NCBI GenBank assembly: GCA_003996215.1
Contig: QJPP01002958.1
Location: 1 to 64,000 of the forward strand
Length of the DNA stretch: 64,000 bases
Direction of reading: 5' to 3'
DNA from: Jaltomata sinuosa
Taxonomy: Eukaryota > Streptophyta > Magnoliopsida > Solanales > Solanaceae
Shown here: positions 41,695 to 54,249 of the stretch, piece after piece
Position numbering within the stretch: position 1 is the stretch's first letter
Layout: each line of letters starts with the position of its first letter
Notes under the pieces: model-generated
Told to the model about the DNA's origin: nothing
The model's database searches: none
The model's input: only the letters and a program-made list of their open reading frames with translations
Made by a program: the position numbers and the translations under genes

Positions 41695-43411
41695 AACTTT
41701 ATATCAGAGCACATAGTTGAAGTGTCCTAGGGTGTCTATGAAGCCGTGTCTGTAGGATCTTATTTATGGTTGTGAGGGACCTGCTTCTATAAATGAGGGA
41801 CTATGGACATTTAAGAAATATTTCTCATTCTTCCTTACTCTAGATCATGCAATAAAGTTGTTCCCTAAAAATATGTGCAAATTGATGCGTTGCTCCAAGT
41901 TCATCCAACTACGCCTCATCTTCGAAGTAGTACAAGTGGTAAAGATCAAACTCCTATCAAGTTGGTTTCCTCATATAGAGCTAGATGAGAGTTAAGAGAC
42001 TGCACCAGGACTTAAGAAGAGCCCATTAGTGCATATACATCTATTCATTCAAAAGATTGTGCCCTTGTTCTTATAAATCATGCATTAGAGCCAGAATAAG
42101 ACAAGTATATAAACATTTCTCTTAGCCTTATTTTAGAAAGAACTTTTAAGTGGGATGAATGTATATGATTGGAGTTGCAAGTAGTGGTGTGACCCGGGAA
42201 TAGTGTGAGTGATGGGGTGATATGTTCTTAAGTATTGGTTGAATTATAATAAGTGTGGTGTAGATTTTATGGTAGTATTTAGAGGAGGAGTTGCTTGTTA
42301 TGGTGTTTGAGAACTTGCCAATGTGTTAGTATATATATCATATATAGGCTCCGAATGGAAGTAAAGACTAGTTAAGGATGGATAGAACTAGGCTACACTT
42401 TGTAGCTTGAAGGAAGAACGCTTTAATGTTAATAGAGTTATGAAGCTAGTTTAGACATTTAGTCAAATAAGTAGTAGTGTGTGTGAAAATAAGTTGTGTG
42501 ACCATTTGATTTAAGTGTTCGGTTATAAGTTTGAGTCGTGAATGATCATTGAGGTAGAAGAAAAAAATGTGTGGATTTTGGGAATTTAATTTATGTATGT
42601 TGATGTGGTGTTTGTGAGAAGTAAGTTGTTAAGTGTGAATGTGTTAGATGAAACCTCTAGGTAAGATGTGAAGGTCTTGGATAAGTCTAGAGGTGAAGAA
42701 GAGCCTTAGAGTGTGAGGAAAGGTAATGAGGGTTTAAGATAGTGAATATGTGTGGTTACGTGGGGTCATGTGTTTCTAGATAGTGGGTTGGTGTTCTGAA
42801 GTGTGAAAGAAGCTAAGGTTGTTGTAAAGAGTGTCCCTAAGGAGAAAATTGAGAGATGTATAGATGGTTAGTGTTGATTGTTTTGAGTATGGTGATGCTC
42901 CCGTTGATTTTGGAGGGAATAGTTTAGTGTATAAGATTAGTTTGAACACTTAAGTTATTAAATTTTGAACTAAGGGGGAGATGGTGAGTTGTTAATCAAA
43001 GACTAGTCTTAGTGTCATCTAGTTTCCCTTTTAGAGATTTAGGCTTGGGTAAGCTGGTGTTTTACCTTTCTTGCATATTTCCTCTCTACGGTAGTTGAGA
43101 CGTTACTCTACCCCAGCTTTGTGTGTTAACACTTCCTCTCCCAGTCTCTGAATAGTCCCTACGGGGAAGAAGAGAAAGCCTTGCCTTTGTTGTGAACTTT
43201 TAAGCACGTTCCATGTCATCCAAGTCATAGTGTTCGTGCTAAAAAGAATTTGTGTTCTTGTACGCTTTAATAAAAATCTTGACTTTGAGTTGAAACATCT
43301 TGACTCATGTTTGAAGCCTAAGCGTATAGCAAAATTGATAATGGTTTTAGTTGTTATTTCATCTTAGAGTTACCCATCATTCGAGGATAAATGATCCCAA
43401 GAGGGAGATAT
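41695..43411 (+). other. Internal region of element F, non-coding
   Basis: It starts with a degenerate methionine-tRNA type primer site, TTATATCAGAGC (41699-41710), and ends with the purine tract CAAGAGGGAGATAT. No frame of more than 60 codons exists, and I see no decayed Gag or pol motif. Sequence is G- and T-rich from about 42180 to 42960. Confidence 0.7.
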
Positions 43412-45163
43412 TGTAATACCCCAAACTTTTGAGCTAGGATTCCAATTATTTATCGCGTGTCATTAGACCTGAACCCAAAAGATTTCATTGTAACCAGGTG
43501 TTATGGTCAAGCACTATGTGTGGGAAGAGTGTTGGATGCGAATTAAGGTCTTAAGTAACCTCTAGCACAAGTTAAGTTGAAAGCTTTTTTACCGACTAAG
43601 TATTCGTATAACTTTCTAACTTGGGTCATCTTCAAATATCATTGCTCCTAGAATATAAAGAGTTAGGTGGCCTATTACTCATCAAATTATAGTCTTCGAG
43701 TCTTCTTTTCAATGCCACTGATCGTGAATTAATCCAAGTCCCGAGTAAAAGTTATGATCAGTTTACCAAGAAGACATTTGTCTGAACAGAAGTCCATCGA
43801 ATTTTGGAAGTTAAAACGGAAAGGAAAATCGATTATTTTGACAATTTTTGGATGCAGAAGCTCGTTAATTTCCGTAAGTTAAAATACCTTAAAAAATGTT
43901 CTGTTTGTAGCCAAAATGGGCCATTTTGGCGACCGTTGTTGGTGCGTATTTCCTTCCTAGACCAATTCGGATTTTAATTGGAATTGCCTATATATAGGAA
44001 TCCCAGGGTATTATTACGAGACTTACTTCTTGTAAGTTATTTTGAGGGCATTTCAGTCCTTTCATCATCCAAGATCCATACCCCACCCTTCTATACCATC
44101 TCCCACTTCTCTATTTACCCTAACGTGGATTAAGAGAAGCCTCTCAAATCCTCTCAAGGTTTCAAACATTCAAGCATCAAGAAAAATCAAACTAGGGCTC
44201 CTAATCCAAAGGATTCTTCTCCATAGTTTATCTCTAAGGTAGGTAAGTGCAATACCTTTCATGGGGAAACTTGTTCATCCCCATAAGTGAGTCAAGAATT
44301 CCATGTTGAGTCATGATTTCAAATTAGGGCTATTTTAAGATTCTAATATTCTAAGTGTTGTTCTTGAGTTTTGTTATAACTTCCTTCTATATGCTTTAAG
44401 TATTGTGAATTATTCTCCGAGTTAAGGTCGTTCTTGAACTTACATTTAATTTTCATAAGCAAGAGTTAGTTTTCATTTAATGGTTATGTAATAAATTGTT
44501 GTCGGGCTTATATTTCATGAAGTTTGCTATTTAAATTGTTATGTGGTTTCAATGTTTTTAAATAACTTATTCATTGTACTACATTAGCCCCGAAAACTTT
44601 GCAAGAAAAGGCCAGTGGGTCTTTTATCCCATATCTTTGTACTCATGTCATATGTTATGATTTAATTCAAAAATTTAGTCAACTTCAGCTTTCCTTCCGC
44701 TATTATGTACCAATACATTAAAAGTATCGACGTTTTTTTGCGCTACATCATTGGACATTGTAGTGCCCAGCTTTCAGATATGCCGGTTTGTGTACAGACT
44801 CTTCAGTAGGATATGACATCAGCTTGACGGAGTTCTCATTCTTTCGAGGACATATCAGTATGCCAGTCTCTAGTTCTTTTGTTACATAAACGTTGGCATA
44901 TTTATAATGTAGTAGACCCTTCATAGACACAGTCAAGTCAAGTCACTTGTAACCAGTTGTTAAACATTTATTCTTTTATGTTAGTAAGAATTTATATTAT
45001 TTTATTTTATCATATTTACAAATGTTATCCTATGTTTCTAGCTTTCGTAATTTTTATTCAAAAGTTCAACTTCATTAGTTGTATGCTAGACCAAGTGGTT
45101 CTCTTGGGCCGTTTATGCTTTCGGGTGCCGGTTACGTCCAGGGTGTAGGCTCGGGGCGTTACA
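43412..45163 (+). repeat. 3' LTR of element F (1752 bp, internal deletion)
   Basis: It starts TGTAATACCCC and ends GGGCGTTACA. It matches the 5' LTR on both sides of a junction near 44485, where about 770 bases of the 5' copy are missing. A TATATATA box lies at 43989-43996. Confidence 0.85.
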
Positions 45164-45956
45164 TGTTCATGTTATTGTCGCTTAGTATTGTGTGTGCATT
45201 GCATGCTTAGGGAATGAAATTGTGAATGTCTAAGTATTTGGGTGTAAAACATGTGAAATGAACATGGTTTGGTTGCTTGTTGGTTTACAAGTGTGATTTT
45301 GTTTATTTATTATTGACTTGTTGGATTATGTGTGACATTCGATTGGCTCGGGTACCAAGCCTGATACGGGATACATATTGGTTGGCTCATGTTTATTCAT
45401 TCAGTATTACATTCTAGTTTTCAGAATTTTAGAGTTAGCTGAGGGCTTGTCCCAACAACACACTTCAGTTAGAGGCTTTCAGACATAGAACTAGAATCAA
45501 CTTTTGAGTTGTCAGTTTACTTTCAGATTTATCACATTTTCATACACTTTATACATATATAGCCAGATATCTTGGGATTGCTTTCTAACTTATATATTTA
45601 TTTTATGAGTTCAGTTTTCCGTGCAGTTTGTATCTTCCTTGAAATTGTTTAGATATGCCAGACCATGGGTTAGCTTAGGGTCACTTGTTACACTAAGCAC
45701 CGTATTACGTCAAGGGGGTAGTCTCGGGGCATGACAAACTTGGTATCAAGGTATAAGGTTCAAGTGTCCTAGGGTGTCTAAAAGTCACGTCGAGTAGAGT
45801 CTTCTTTATGCATGGGTGTGAAACGTGCCACACTTATGGGGGAGAAGCTATGAGGCGCCATTAGGAAAAACTTCACTTCCTTTTTTTCGATCTCGTGATA
45901 TAGAGTAAGAACTCTATTAAATCTCTTTCTAACTCGTGCTTTACGCATTACATAAA

Positions 45957-47180
45957 ATCCCTCCCAGAAGATCCAACGCTAGGAGAAACGGGAACCAGCA
46001 GGCACCAGCAGCTCCACCAGACCCTCTGAATAAGCAAGTTACCCATTTTGAATTCAAGACTGCATTTCAGGTGCTTGCTCAGGCCATGACCACTCAGGTC
46101 AACCATCAGGATGTGGCACCAGCCCCACCCCAGACCAACTCTGCTATAGCTAGAATCTGAGATTTCACTCGGATGAACCCTCCATAGTTTCATGGTTCCA
46201 TGTCAGAAGAGGATCCACAAGAATCTCTTAATGATATTCAGAAGGTGACAGATATTATGGGTTTCACTCCGGTCGAGAGTCCAAACTTAGCTTCTTCCCA
46301 GCTGAAAGAAGTGGCTTATACTTGGTATCAATAATGGAAGGAGTCTCATTGTGCTAATGCAGGTCATGTTGATTGGAACCATTTCAAGACTGCATTCCTG
46401 GATAGGTTTTTCTTGCTTGAACTCAAGGAAGCCAAGGTCCAAGAGTTCATTAACTTGAAGCAGAATGATATAATTGTGATGGAGTATGCACTCAAGTTTA
46501 CTCAATTGTCTAGGTATGCTCCAGCAATGGTAGTTGACTCTAGGGTCCGTATGAGTAAGTTCATGTCTTGAGTGTTCGATGATGTGGTCAAAGAGTACAA
46601 GACTTCTATGCTGATAAAGGAGATGGATATCTCCAGGTTGGTGACCTATGCTCAGCAGATCGAAGAGGAGAAGATCAAAGAGAGGGGAGGAGACAACAAA
46701 AGAGCTACAACAAGTGACTTTAACTATTCTCAGTAGAGGTCAGATGGTGGTTACCGCTCTCAACTCTTTCAGAAATCTTCAGCTCCAGCCCCATCCTCTT
46801 CTAGTGCTCTAGAGCCTAAGTCCAGGAAGGATAGGTAGGATAGGGTGCCAGGCTCCATGTCCCAAGGTACAGTCACTACCGGGCGCACCCATCTAGTTTG
46901 CAAGAAGTATGGTAGGAACCACCAAGGTGAGTGTATGGTCAGCAGTGGTAATTGTTTTGGGTTTTGTAAGACAGACCACAGAATGAAAGAGTGCCCAATA
47001 ATTTCTTAGAAGGGCGGGGACACTCGCCCGAAGAATCAGGCTAACTCCTCGATAGCTCCAACAGGTCGCCTGAATCAGTAAGGTGCCTCATCTAGAGCAG
47101 GTGGCGGTCAATTCCATAACAGATTGTATGCCCTTCAAACTCAACAGGACCAGGAGGATTCTCCCGATGTGGTCACGGGT
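45957..47180 (+). pseudogene. gag of element J, broken
   Basis: The frame begins at 45957, where the expected start codon reads ATC. It shows PPRRSNARRNGN, then a Gag core with WNHFKTAFLDRFF (46374-46412) and YALKFTQLSRYAP. A zinc-knuckle region near 46895-46990 (KKYGRNHQGEC and NCFGFCKTDHRMKEC) has cysteine positions altered. At least eight in-frame stops are visible, for example near 46158, 46186, 46333, 46570 and 46735; most are TAG, TAA or TGA in glutamine or arginine-like codon context. Confidence 0.75.
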
Positions 47181-47600
47181 ATGTTATAAGTCTTCCATTT
47201 GGATGATTATGCATTATTAGACCCAGGGGATACGCTCTCTTTTGTAACTCCTTATATAGAAGTGAATTTTGGTGTCAATCCATAAATTCTCCTAGAACAT
47301 TTCTCAGTCTCTACTCTGGTTGGTGATTCAGTTATAGTTAGACGGGTATACAAAAATTGCCCTGTCAAAGTTTCCAAGAAAGTCACCTCAGCCAATATTG
47401 TAGAGTTAGAAATGACTGACTTCGATACTATTCTAGGCGTGAATTGGTTACATTCCTATTATGCCTCAATTGATTATACAACTAGGACCATTCAGTTCCA
47501 ATTTCTAAACGAGCCAGTCTTAGAGTGGACGGGTAACACCTCAGTGCCTGTAGATCGATTCATCTCTTACTTAAGCCCAGAAAAATAATTTCCAAAGGAT
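47181..47600 (+). pseudogene. Protease of element J, broken
   Basis: The string LLDPGDTLSFVTPY (from about 47216) lies where the chromovirus protease active site is expected. FDTILGVNWLHSYYASIDY follows at about 47420-47475. A TAA near 47284 and another near 47587 interrupt the frame. Confidence 0.65.
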
Positions 47601-48342
47601 ATATCTATCATCTTGTTTAGGTGAAGGATTATAACTCTGATACCCCAACTCTTGAGTCAGTCCTAGTGGTGAATCACTTCCCAAAAGTATTTCCAGAAGA
47701 TCTTCCTGGATTTCATCTCGAAAGGGAAATCGACTTTGGAATAGATCTCCTTCCAGATAACCAGCCTATTTTGATTCCTCCTTATAGAATGGCTCTAGCT
47801 GAGCTTAAGGAATTGAAGGAACAGTTGAAAGACCTTCTAGATAAGGGCTTCATCAGATCGAGTATCTCTCCATAGAGTGATCTTGTGATTTTCATGCGTA
47901 AGAAAGACAGTTCCCTCAGGATGTGCATCGACTACCGTTAGTTGAACAAAATCACAATCAAGAATAAGTTTCTCATCCCCAGGATTGATGACTTGTTCGA
48001 CCAGCTTCAGGGTGCTAGTTGCTTCTCTAAGATAGACCTCAGGTCAGGCTATCATAAGCTCAGAGTCAGAAATCCTTCAGGACTCAGTATGGTCACTAAG
48101 AATTCGTAAGGTATATCATTTGGACTAACGAATGCTCCTGCAGCTTTCATGGATTTGATGAACATAGTGTTCAAGCAGTATATAGACTTTTCGTCATTGT
48201 CATCATTGATGATATACTCATATATTTCTGGAGCGGGGAAGATCATGCAGACCATTTGAGAGTGGTGCTGCAAACTCTTAAGGATTGCCAGTTATTTTCT
48301 AAGTTTAGTAAGTGTGAATTCTGGTTGAAATCAGTTGCTTTT
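47601..48342 (+). pseudogene. Reverse transcriptase of element J, N-terminal part
   Basis: An open stretch of 84 codons (47621-47875) carries the RT lead-in (VFPEDLPGFHLEREIDFGID). Next come RMCIDYR, FSKIDLRSGYHKLRV and SFGLTNAPAAFMDLMN, typical of gypsy RT. Stops lie at about 47873, 47939 and 48107; the catalytic region near 48195-48215 (IDD) is frameshifted. The rest of pol is missing because K interrupts it. Confidence 0.8.
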
Positions 48343-50065
48343 TTTCATGCCCTGAGGATACGCCCTAGATGTAACACAGGACCTTGGACCACAAGTGCCC
48401 CAAGCTAACCCTTGGTCATAGCATAACTCAGGTATATCAAATAAGCATAGCAGAAGCATAATAAAAACTAGATAACCCAATTCATAAGATAAAATCAAGA
48501 TGAACATGATTCGAAGAAGAACCAAATATTGTCTATGTCTGAAAAGCCTCTACACATGACATAAGGAGTTGCTAGGACAATACCCTAGCTAACTCAAGGT
48601 ACGGAAGTAAACAACCAAAAACTAGCTAGAATCATAACTAGCCCTCAAACAATGAGGACTCACCAACAATAATTGGAAATGGCCTGCGGTCTCTAGCCAC
48701 GTGCCTGAGGGAGGGAACCTGAATCTGCATCATCAAGAGGATGTAGCATAAAATATGCATCAGTAATATAGGATGTACCGAGTATGTGAGATTTGCATGA
48801 TCATGATAAAAACATACTTATAATATGCTTAAGATGAGCTTGATCGTAAAATGATATAGCATAAGAACTTATCAAGATATAAGACATAAAACATGAAGTA
48901 AAGTCAAGATTTAAAGTAAAGTATCATATAACCTCGTAGCTTGAAAATAATCATGTGGGAGTTTCTCTTAACCGACATAAACCATGTTGATCTACATGGA
49001 GTCCAGTTTCATGCACCCATACTAAAAAAGGTTGTCCTAAATGGACAAGGTTAGAACCATGTCATAAGGATCCTTTCATAAGCCACAGAGGGCAACCTAC
49101 GGTGGCAACGTAGTTTTGGACTTGGGTTATCTAGAACCCTCATCGCTCGGTGCTAAATACTAATCCTAAAACATATAACATGAGGCTCACATACATGTGA
49201 TATATCTATATGTCAAGCTTGTTCATAAACATATTCATAACCCGGATCTTCATACTACTCACAAATCTTGATTTAGAAAATAATTCATGAGCATTGATGG
49301 CACATCGGGTGTCTTTCCTTATATAATAATTCATAGCATGAAAACTTGCATGACTCTAGTTCGACTTCATAATAACATATTTTTCATAGAACATAGGAAC
49401 TAGGCATGCACTTGCTTGAAAATCAATGAAAAATATGCTATCAAATACCCAATTTACTTAAATCAATTCATGCATGTAGGATTACCATAATTAGCCTTCC
49501 ATTCATGAAATAGGAGTTCACATGTAAAAACCCATGAAAAATCATGCAATTTCATATAAATTTCATAAGAGAATCATGAGAAGACAATTTATAGCACAAC
49601 CCATAAGAATTGGGTAAGAATCCTAATTTGAAAGTTCATGAAATCAAAATAGAAATTAGGGGTTTTGGGCACAAGGGTGAAAAAATATCATTATTGAATA
49701 CCCACATACCTTGATTGAAGCTAACCCACTTGAAATTGAAAAGAAAAGGAGACTTGAACTTGAAGCTTGAGACTTGAGACTTGGAGCTTGAAGGAGTTCT
49801 TTTCCCAATTTGATAGATGAATGAGGGATAATGAAAGACTTAGGCTAAATGGGGGTAGAAACCCTACTAAAAGTGGTCAAAACAACCTCACTTAGGAGTT
49901 AAAAGGGTGGGTAATTATAAAAATACCCCTAGGATTTAATTAGGAAAAAGATGATAAAAGGCTCGGTTTCAGAGACCACGAGTATGGACCGTCATCCGGA
50001 ATGATGACCCATCAACTGATCTGTTGTTCCAAAAACAACTTCTGGCCGTGTTTTATGGGAAAAAA
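48343..50065 (-). repeat. Antisense Tekay-type LTR K, truncated
   Basis: Read on the minus strand it matches the D LTR, including its end region (GGTTAGCTTGGGGCAC) and the blocks around GAGTTTCTC. It starts at the J junction with a decayed LTR tip and is cut at 50065 by N before its own U3 start. The last part (49960-50020) carries CCGTCATCCGGAATGATGA, again a palindrome. Confidence 0.7.
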
Positions 50066-51383
50066 TGACTTTTTTTTTTAAAATCATTTCAAAATTCTGG
50101 TTAAAGTTTCAAAACAATTTAAATTAAAAGCAAGAGTCGCCACTTAGTTTTATAAAAGTAAAATCAAGAGAAACTTATAAAAAGTTTTAAAGTCTAAAAT
50201 AAATAAAGACTTAGAAAACATTTTGATATTTGGGTAAGGGTTCAAATTAATACTCTTGGAAGGGTGTTAAGGCACCAAGAGTATCCGCTAACTCGCGGTT
50301 ATCCGGACTTGTTTGAAAATAACTCATTTGACTAACTTTGAAAAGGTCTTGATTTGTTTAACTTTGATAAAAAACATCTTGTTTTGATTTGCGAAAATGA
50401 TATCTTATTTCAAAAACATGGAAGATCTAGAAGGATTAATTTTTAGAAGTGATACACATAAAGGGCTGATTTAACAAAGAAAAGAGGGAAACATTCTTAA
50501 TTAGGATAAACTAAAATTAAAAATGCTTTACTATTTTTCATGCAGAAAACGCCAAGTACAAACCTAAACCAGAAATGTTTGTCTTTTGGGAATAATCCAA
50601 CTGAGTTAAAGTTAGAATTCAATTAATACAACAATAATAATTTCTAAGCTACATAATAAAGAGTTAAAGAGAAAGAGAGTTAATTAAGCTCTGTGGCTTA
50701 ATTAATTTGGACTTTGGTCCAAACCCTGTCCTAAAACATCTAAGTTGGGCTTTGAGGCCTGTTATGCACCAAACTTATTCACATACAATTGGTTTGACTA
50801 GTTGAAAATGAGCAGTAATATTCAATATACTTTTAAAGAATTTCCAGGAACCTAGCCAAGAGTCTTATGAATTAAGTTTCCAAGATGACACGCTCAATAC
50901 CTAGCTCGTGCTAGTTCTATATGCAAAAGCTAATTGGCACGGTGATTAACAACATGAATATCAAGACATAAAGCAAACAAGTTTGAGTATAATCCTATAC
51001 TAATCAAGGAGAAACTGGTATCTTTATCCGCACTAAAAGTGCTCATCTAGAGAGTGGGTGCAGCAACCATAATACTCGATACACATTACTCTATTTGAAA
51101 GCTAATGATATGTTTTAATAAAGGGGAGAAAGGAAAGAGGTAACAAAAGGTAACAACACTAACATCATGAGCCGAACCAATTTTAACAGGAAAGAACATT
51201 TTTCACTCAAGCACGTTAACTGAATCATGTAAACTATTTCAAGAAATTTTAGCATGCTTTTATATCAAGGATTTCCTACCAACTCAATGGTTCAAGCTAA
51301 GAAAAAATGATTATGTAATGAAGGCCTTAACTTGAACTCAAAACACACAGCAAAACTTTGTTCAAAACCAACAAAAGTTGATA

Positions 51384-51388
51384 CAGGA
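51384..51388. other. Target-site duplication of element C, left copy
   Basis: CAGGA precedes the TGATAACG end of C and is repeated exactly at 58239-58243. Confidence 0.85.
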
Positions 51389-52713
51389 TGATAACGCCCA
51401 AACTACACCTCAAATTAACAAAACGTAAGCGGTCATAGTCAAATATAGAACCCAACAAAGGTTGGGGTCGAATCCCACAGAGAATATGGTGAAGATTAAG
51501 CCTTTAGTGAAGTATGTGACTAGTCGTCAATAGTTTTCGATAAATAGGGGGGTTTTGTGATCAATATTTGTAAACAAAACAAACACTTAACGTATGAATG
51601 ATAATCAATAGGAGAGAGAGAACTAGGGAAGTGTTTACCATAGCGTTAGTAACAAAGTCGATTCTAGGCTTAACGGGGTTCTTTCTATATGCGTGTCACG
51701 ATGCGATTGAATCAATGGTATCGTCTAAACGTTTCTCAACCAAATAGACAAATTTACTTTTCAATTCTCTCAAACTTGAAAAGGTGTGCTTTTAGATTTC
51801 AATCCTAAACATCAAGTAGATTAATCTAGTTACAGCATTAATCATAAGACGAGAGTTAGTAGTCTCGAATCCTCGTCGTTAATCAAGTTTCCCGGTTTTA
51901 ATCTCTTTACTCAAGCAAATTAAACCTAGGCATGTTCTAATGTTTGCAACCACTAGAAAACGTTACATAATGAATGATTAACAACGTGACAACATATATA
52001 TTGGACCCGACGCTACCCAGAATCTATCTTGCTACGTTTGCCATGGCTTCCACAACCCTAGTTGTGAGAGTTTTAGTTAATCATGCTTGAAGAAGAAGAG
52101 AAGAAAGTCATAATCATAATAAATGGAAAAGATCCTTACAATATAATGAAAACAATCTTCAAGTATTCCAAGAACAAGAAACCAAGAACTCAAGAACAAC
52201 TCAAGAACAAATCAAGAACGCGTTTCCAAGACAAAGAAAACGTGTTTCTTGCTCTCCTATTCTCTCCTAAAACTATTGGGAAAACTATATTAAAAATCTT
52301 AACAAATAAACTTGCATAATGAAAATAAACCTAACATAGGGTATTTATAGGAGTCTAGGAAACAAATCCCAAAATCGTCTGGATTCCGCATAGCGGACTG
52401 CCCAGGTGTGACGGCCAGGCTGACGGACCGTCACTGGCTTGACGGACCGTCGCCTGAGCCGTCACCACTAGGCAGTGGTGCTGCCTTGGTGTGACGGTCA
52501 CTGTGACGGACCGTCACATGTGTGACGGGCCGTCACTCAGGCCGTCACTCTTATCCAGAATGCTCTTTTTCGCGTATTTTCTTCCGTTTCCATGTTTGTC
52601 TCCATTTCCTGAAAATACAACATAAAAACATTAAAACGACAACGGTTGCTTGAAAACGTACGATTGTTCTTAGTTTAAAGGAGTCAAAAGTGCCATAAAA
52701 TGGCGGCACATCA
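51389..52713 (-). repeat. 3' LTR of element C
   Basis: It lies left because the element is antisense. It contains the TGACGG palindrome cluster (about 52404-52560, with CTGACGGACCGTCA) and a minus-strand TATA box at 52342-52349. Confidence 0.9.
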
Positions 52714-54249
52714 ACACCCTCAACTTAAGACGTTCGCTTGTCCTCAAGCAACATGACACAAAACAATAATACGACGACTCAACTAAGCAAACAAACTCGT
52801 GTCTTTAGCAACTCATGGTCATTCATTAGTTCATTAAATCAAGCTCCCTCGTAGCACACATCTGTATGAAACACTAACTTGCAAGGATCCAAACATGTCA
52901 TTCCGATATGATAGAATATTATGCATACACATGCGCAGCTATCCTAACAATCAATAGGCAATACAGAACCTTGGTGCCCTCACCACAAAGAAATCCCACA
53001 CACAAGATTTGGGACTAGGTAAGCGCTCACACTCACAAACGATTTCAAACAATGCACATGCGATACCATAAGCTTGCCCTTACTATTCTATTTCAGTTCT
53101 TCAGAAAGCCGCTCAGGATCACTACAGGACTTGTTTAGGCTTGTAATGAGGCTTCAGGTGCAGGTAGGATACATTTAGGGGTTAGTGACTAAGCCCTCCT
53201 TGGAACCATCGACGTCTTATTACCGCATAACTTTTTGTCCATCCTTATTCACCTTTTTATTTCCTTTTCTCTAGCTACAGGTGTGGCCTCTTTATCTTGA
53301 CAATTCTTTTTATTACTTTTTCGATCTTTTTCATCTCTTTTTATTTTTCTTTTCTTTTCTTAGGCACACACCCGAATTTTCATTCTATTCCCAACCAATC
53401 TTCTTCATCCTCTTTTTCTCATCATTCACCTCTGTAGTAGCCACCCTCAACTTGGGTTGATTGCCTGCGTTGAGGTGCACAATGTCCATGGAAGTACCAG
53501 GGCCAAAACAGGGTTTACCTCTATAGTAGCCACCCTCAACTTAGGCTGATTGCCTGAGTTGAGGTGCACGATGTCCAAGGAAGGACCAGGGCCAAAATAG
53601 GGATTCAAAGTTAAACAGGAATGGTGACAGGTTATTGAAAGAATAAGGTCAAGTACGGCTCAAACAGGGATCAAGGGATTATTTATATTTGGACGGTCTT
53701 TTTAGGTTAAGTGGACTGCACACAAAAAGGGCCTGTGATCCTTTCCTAAGCAACAAACTTCAAACTTAACAAAATAGACCGGGCAAGTTCTAGATGCATG
53801 CACAGAGTAAGAATTTATAACACTTAATCTCACACACTCTTAGCACCAAGAAACTATATCGCTACCAACTATCAAACAACCGCTCGGCTTAAGCATACTC
53901 ATTCTAATCATAATCACACAATGACATTCGAGGATCCAGACAGTCAATCGTTTCAACATAAGTACAAAACCAGAAAATTTTTAAAGGGGCCTCGTTTTTA
54001 AACAAGAAAAACGCCATGCTTGCTATAGACACTAAAAAAAAATTAGAAAAATATAACAACCTAAACATGCCGGTTCTACTAGATAGCACACCGGAGGGAA
54101 AAGAAACACGGCAACAAAAACCCTCGGTGGTGACTCACAGGTTTCCCCACACCCTCAACTTAGACTCATGCATTGTCCCCAATGCATACATATGAAAATT
54201 AAAAACGGTGAGAATAAAGGAATACATGTGAAGTCGATATGACTCAGAT
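52714..54249 (-). other. 3' non-coding region of element C
   Basis: It mirrors 3082-4617 of element A. It has the GCTTG hairpin with purine tract (52714-52749), the 89-bp tandem duplication (53428-53606) and the GGGA-loop hairpin (54168-54187). A pyrimidine tract on the plus strand near 53310-53365 is the counterpart of the purine patch of A. Confidence 0.75.
53428..53606 (-). repeat. 89-bp tandem duplication in element C
   Basis: Two units start at 53428 and 53517. The right unit keeps the hairpin (CCTCAACTTAGGC with GCCTGAGTTGAGG); the left unit has lost several pairs. Confidence 0.75.

Larger units (their letters stand above)
39164..45163 (+). mobile_element. Element F: complete non-coding (LARD-like) LTR retrotransposon
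   Basis: Two LTRs in direct orientation flank 1.7 kb of internal sequence. The perfect 5-bp repeat TGTTC lies at both ends (39159-39163 and 45164-45168), which fixes the boundaries. The 5' LTR begins TATAACACACC where the 3' copy has TGTAATACCCC, so its first dinucleotide has decayed. The primer site and purine tract are of the Tekay/Del type, yet no gag or pol frame is present. It must have depended on enzymes from a relative. Confidence 0.85.
38112..45390 (+). repeat. E-family LTR (E'), split by element F and 3'-truncated
   Basis: It starts TGTGATGACC and follows the E LTR, including the CTATAG palindrome cluster (about 38470-38583). The pieces 38112-39163 and 45169-45390 join exactly across F when one copy of its target duplication is removed. 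The right end is cut by the LTR of J, near the position of the 40-bp repeats in E. Confidence 0.75.
45391..48342 (+). mobile_element. Element J: Tekay/Del-type retrotransposon, 5' part
   Basis: The end of an LTR (45391-45736, ending GGGCATGACA) is followed by the primer site TGGTATCAAGGT (45741-45752) and a decayed gag, protease and RT. The element is cut at about 48343 by the antisense LTR K, inside the RT. Confidence 0.8.
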
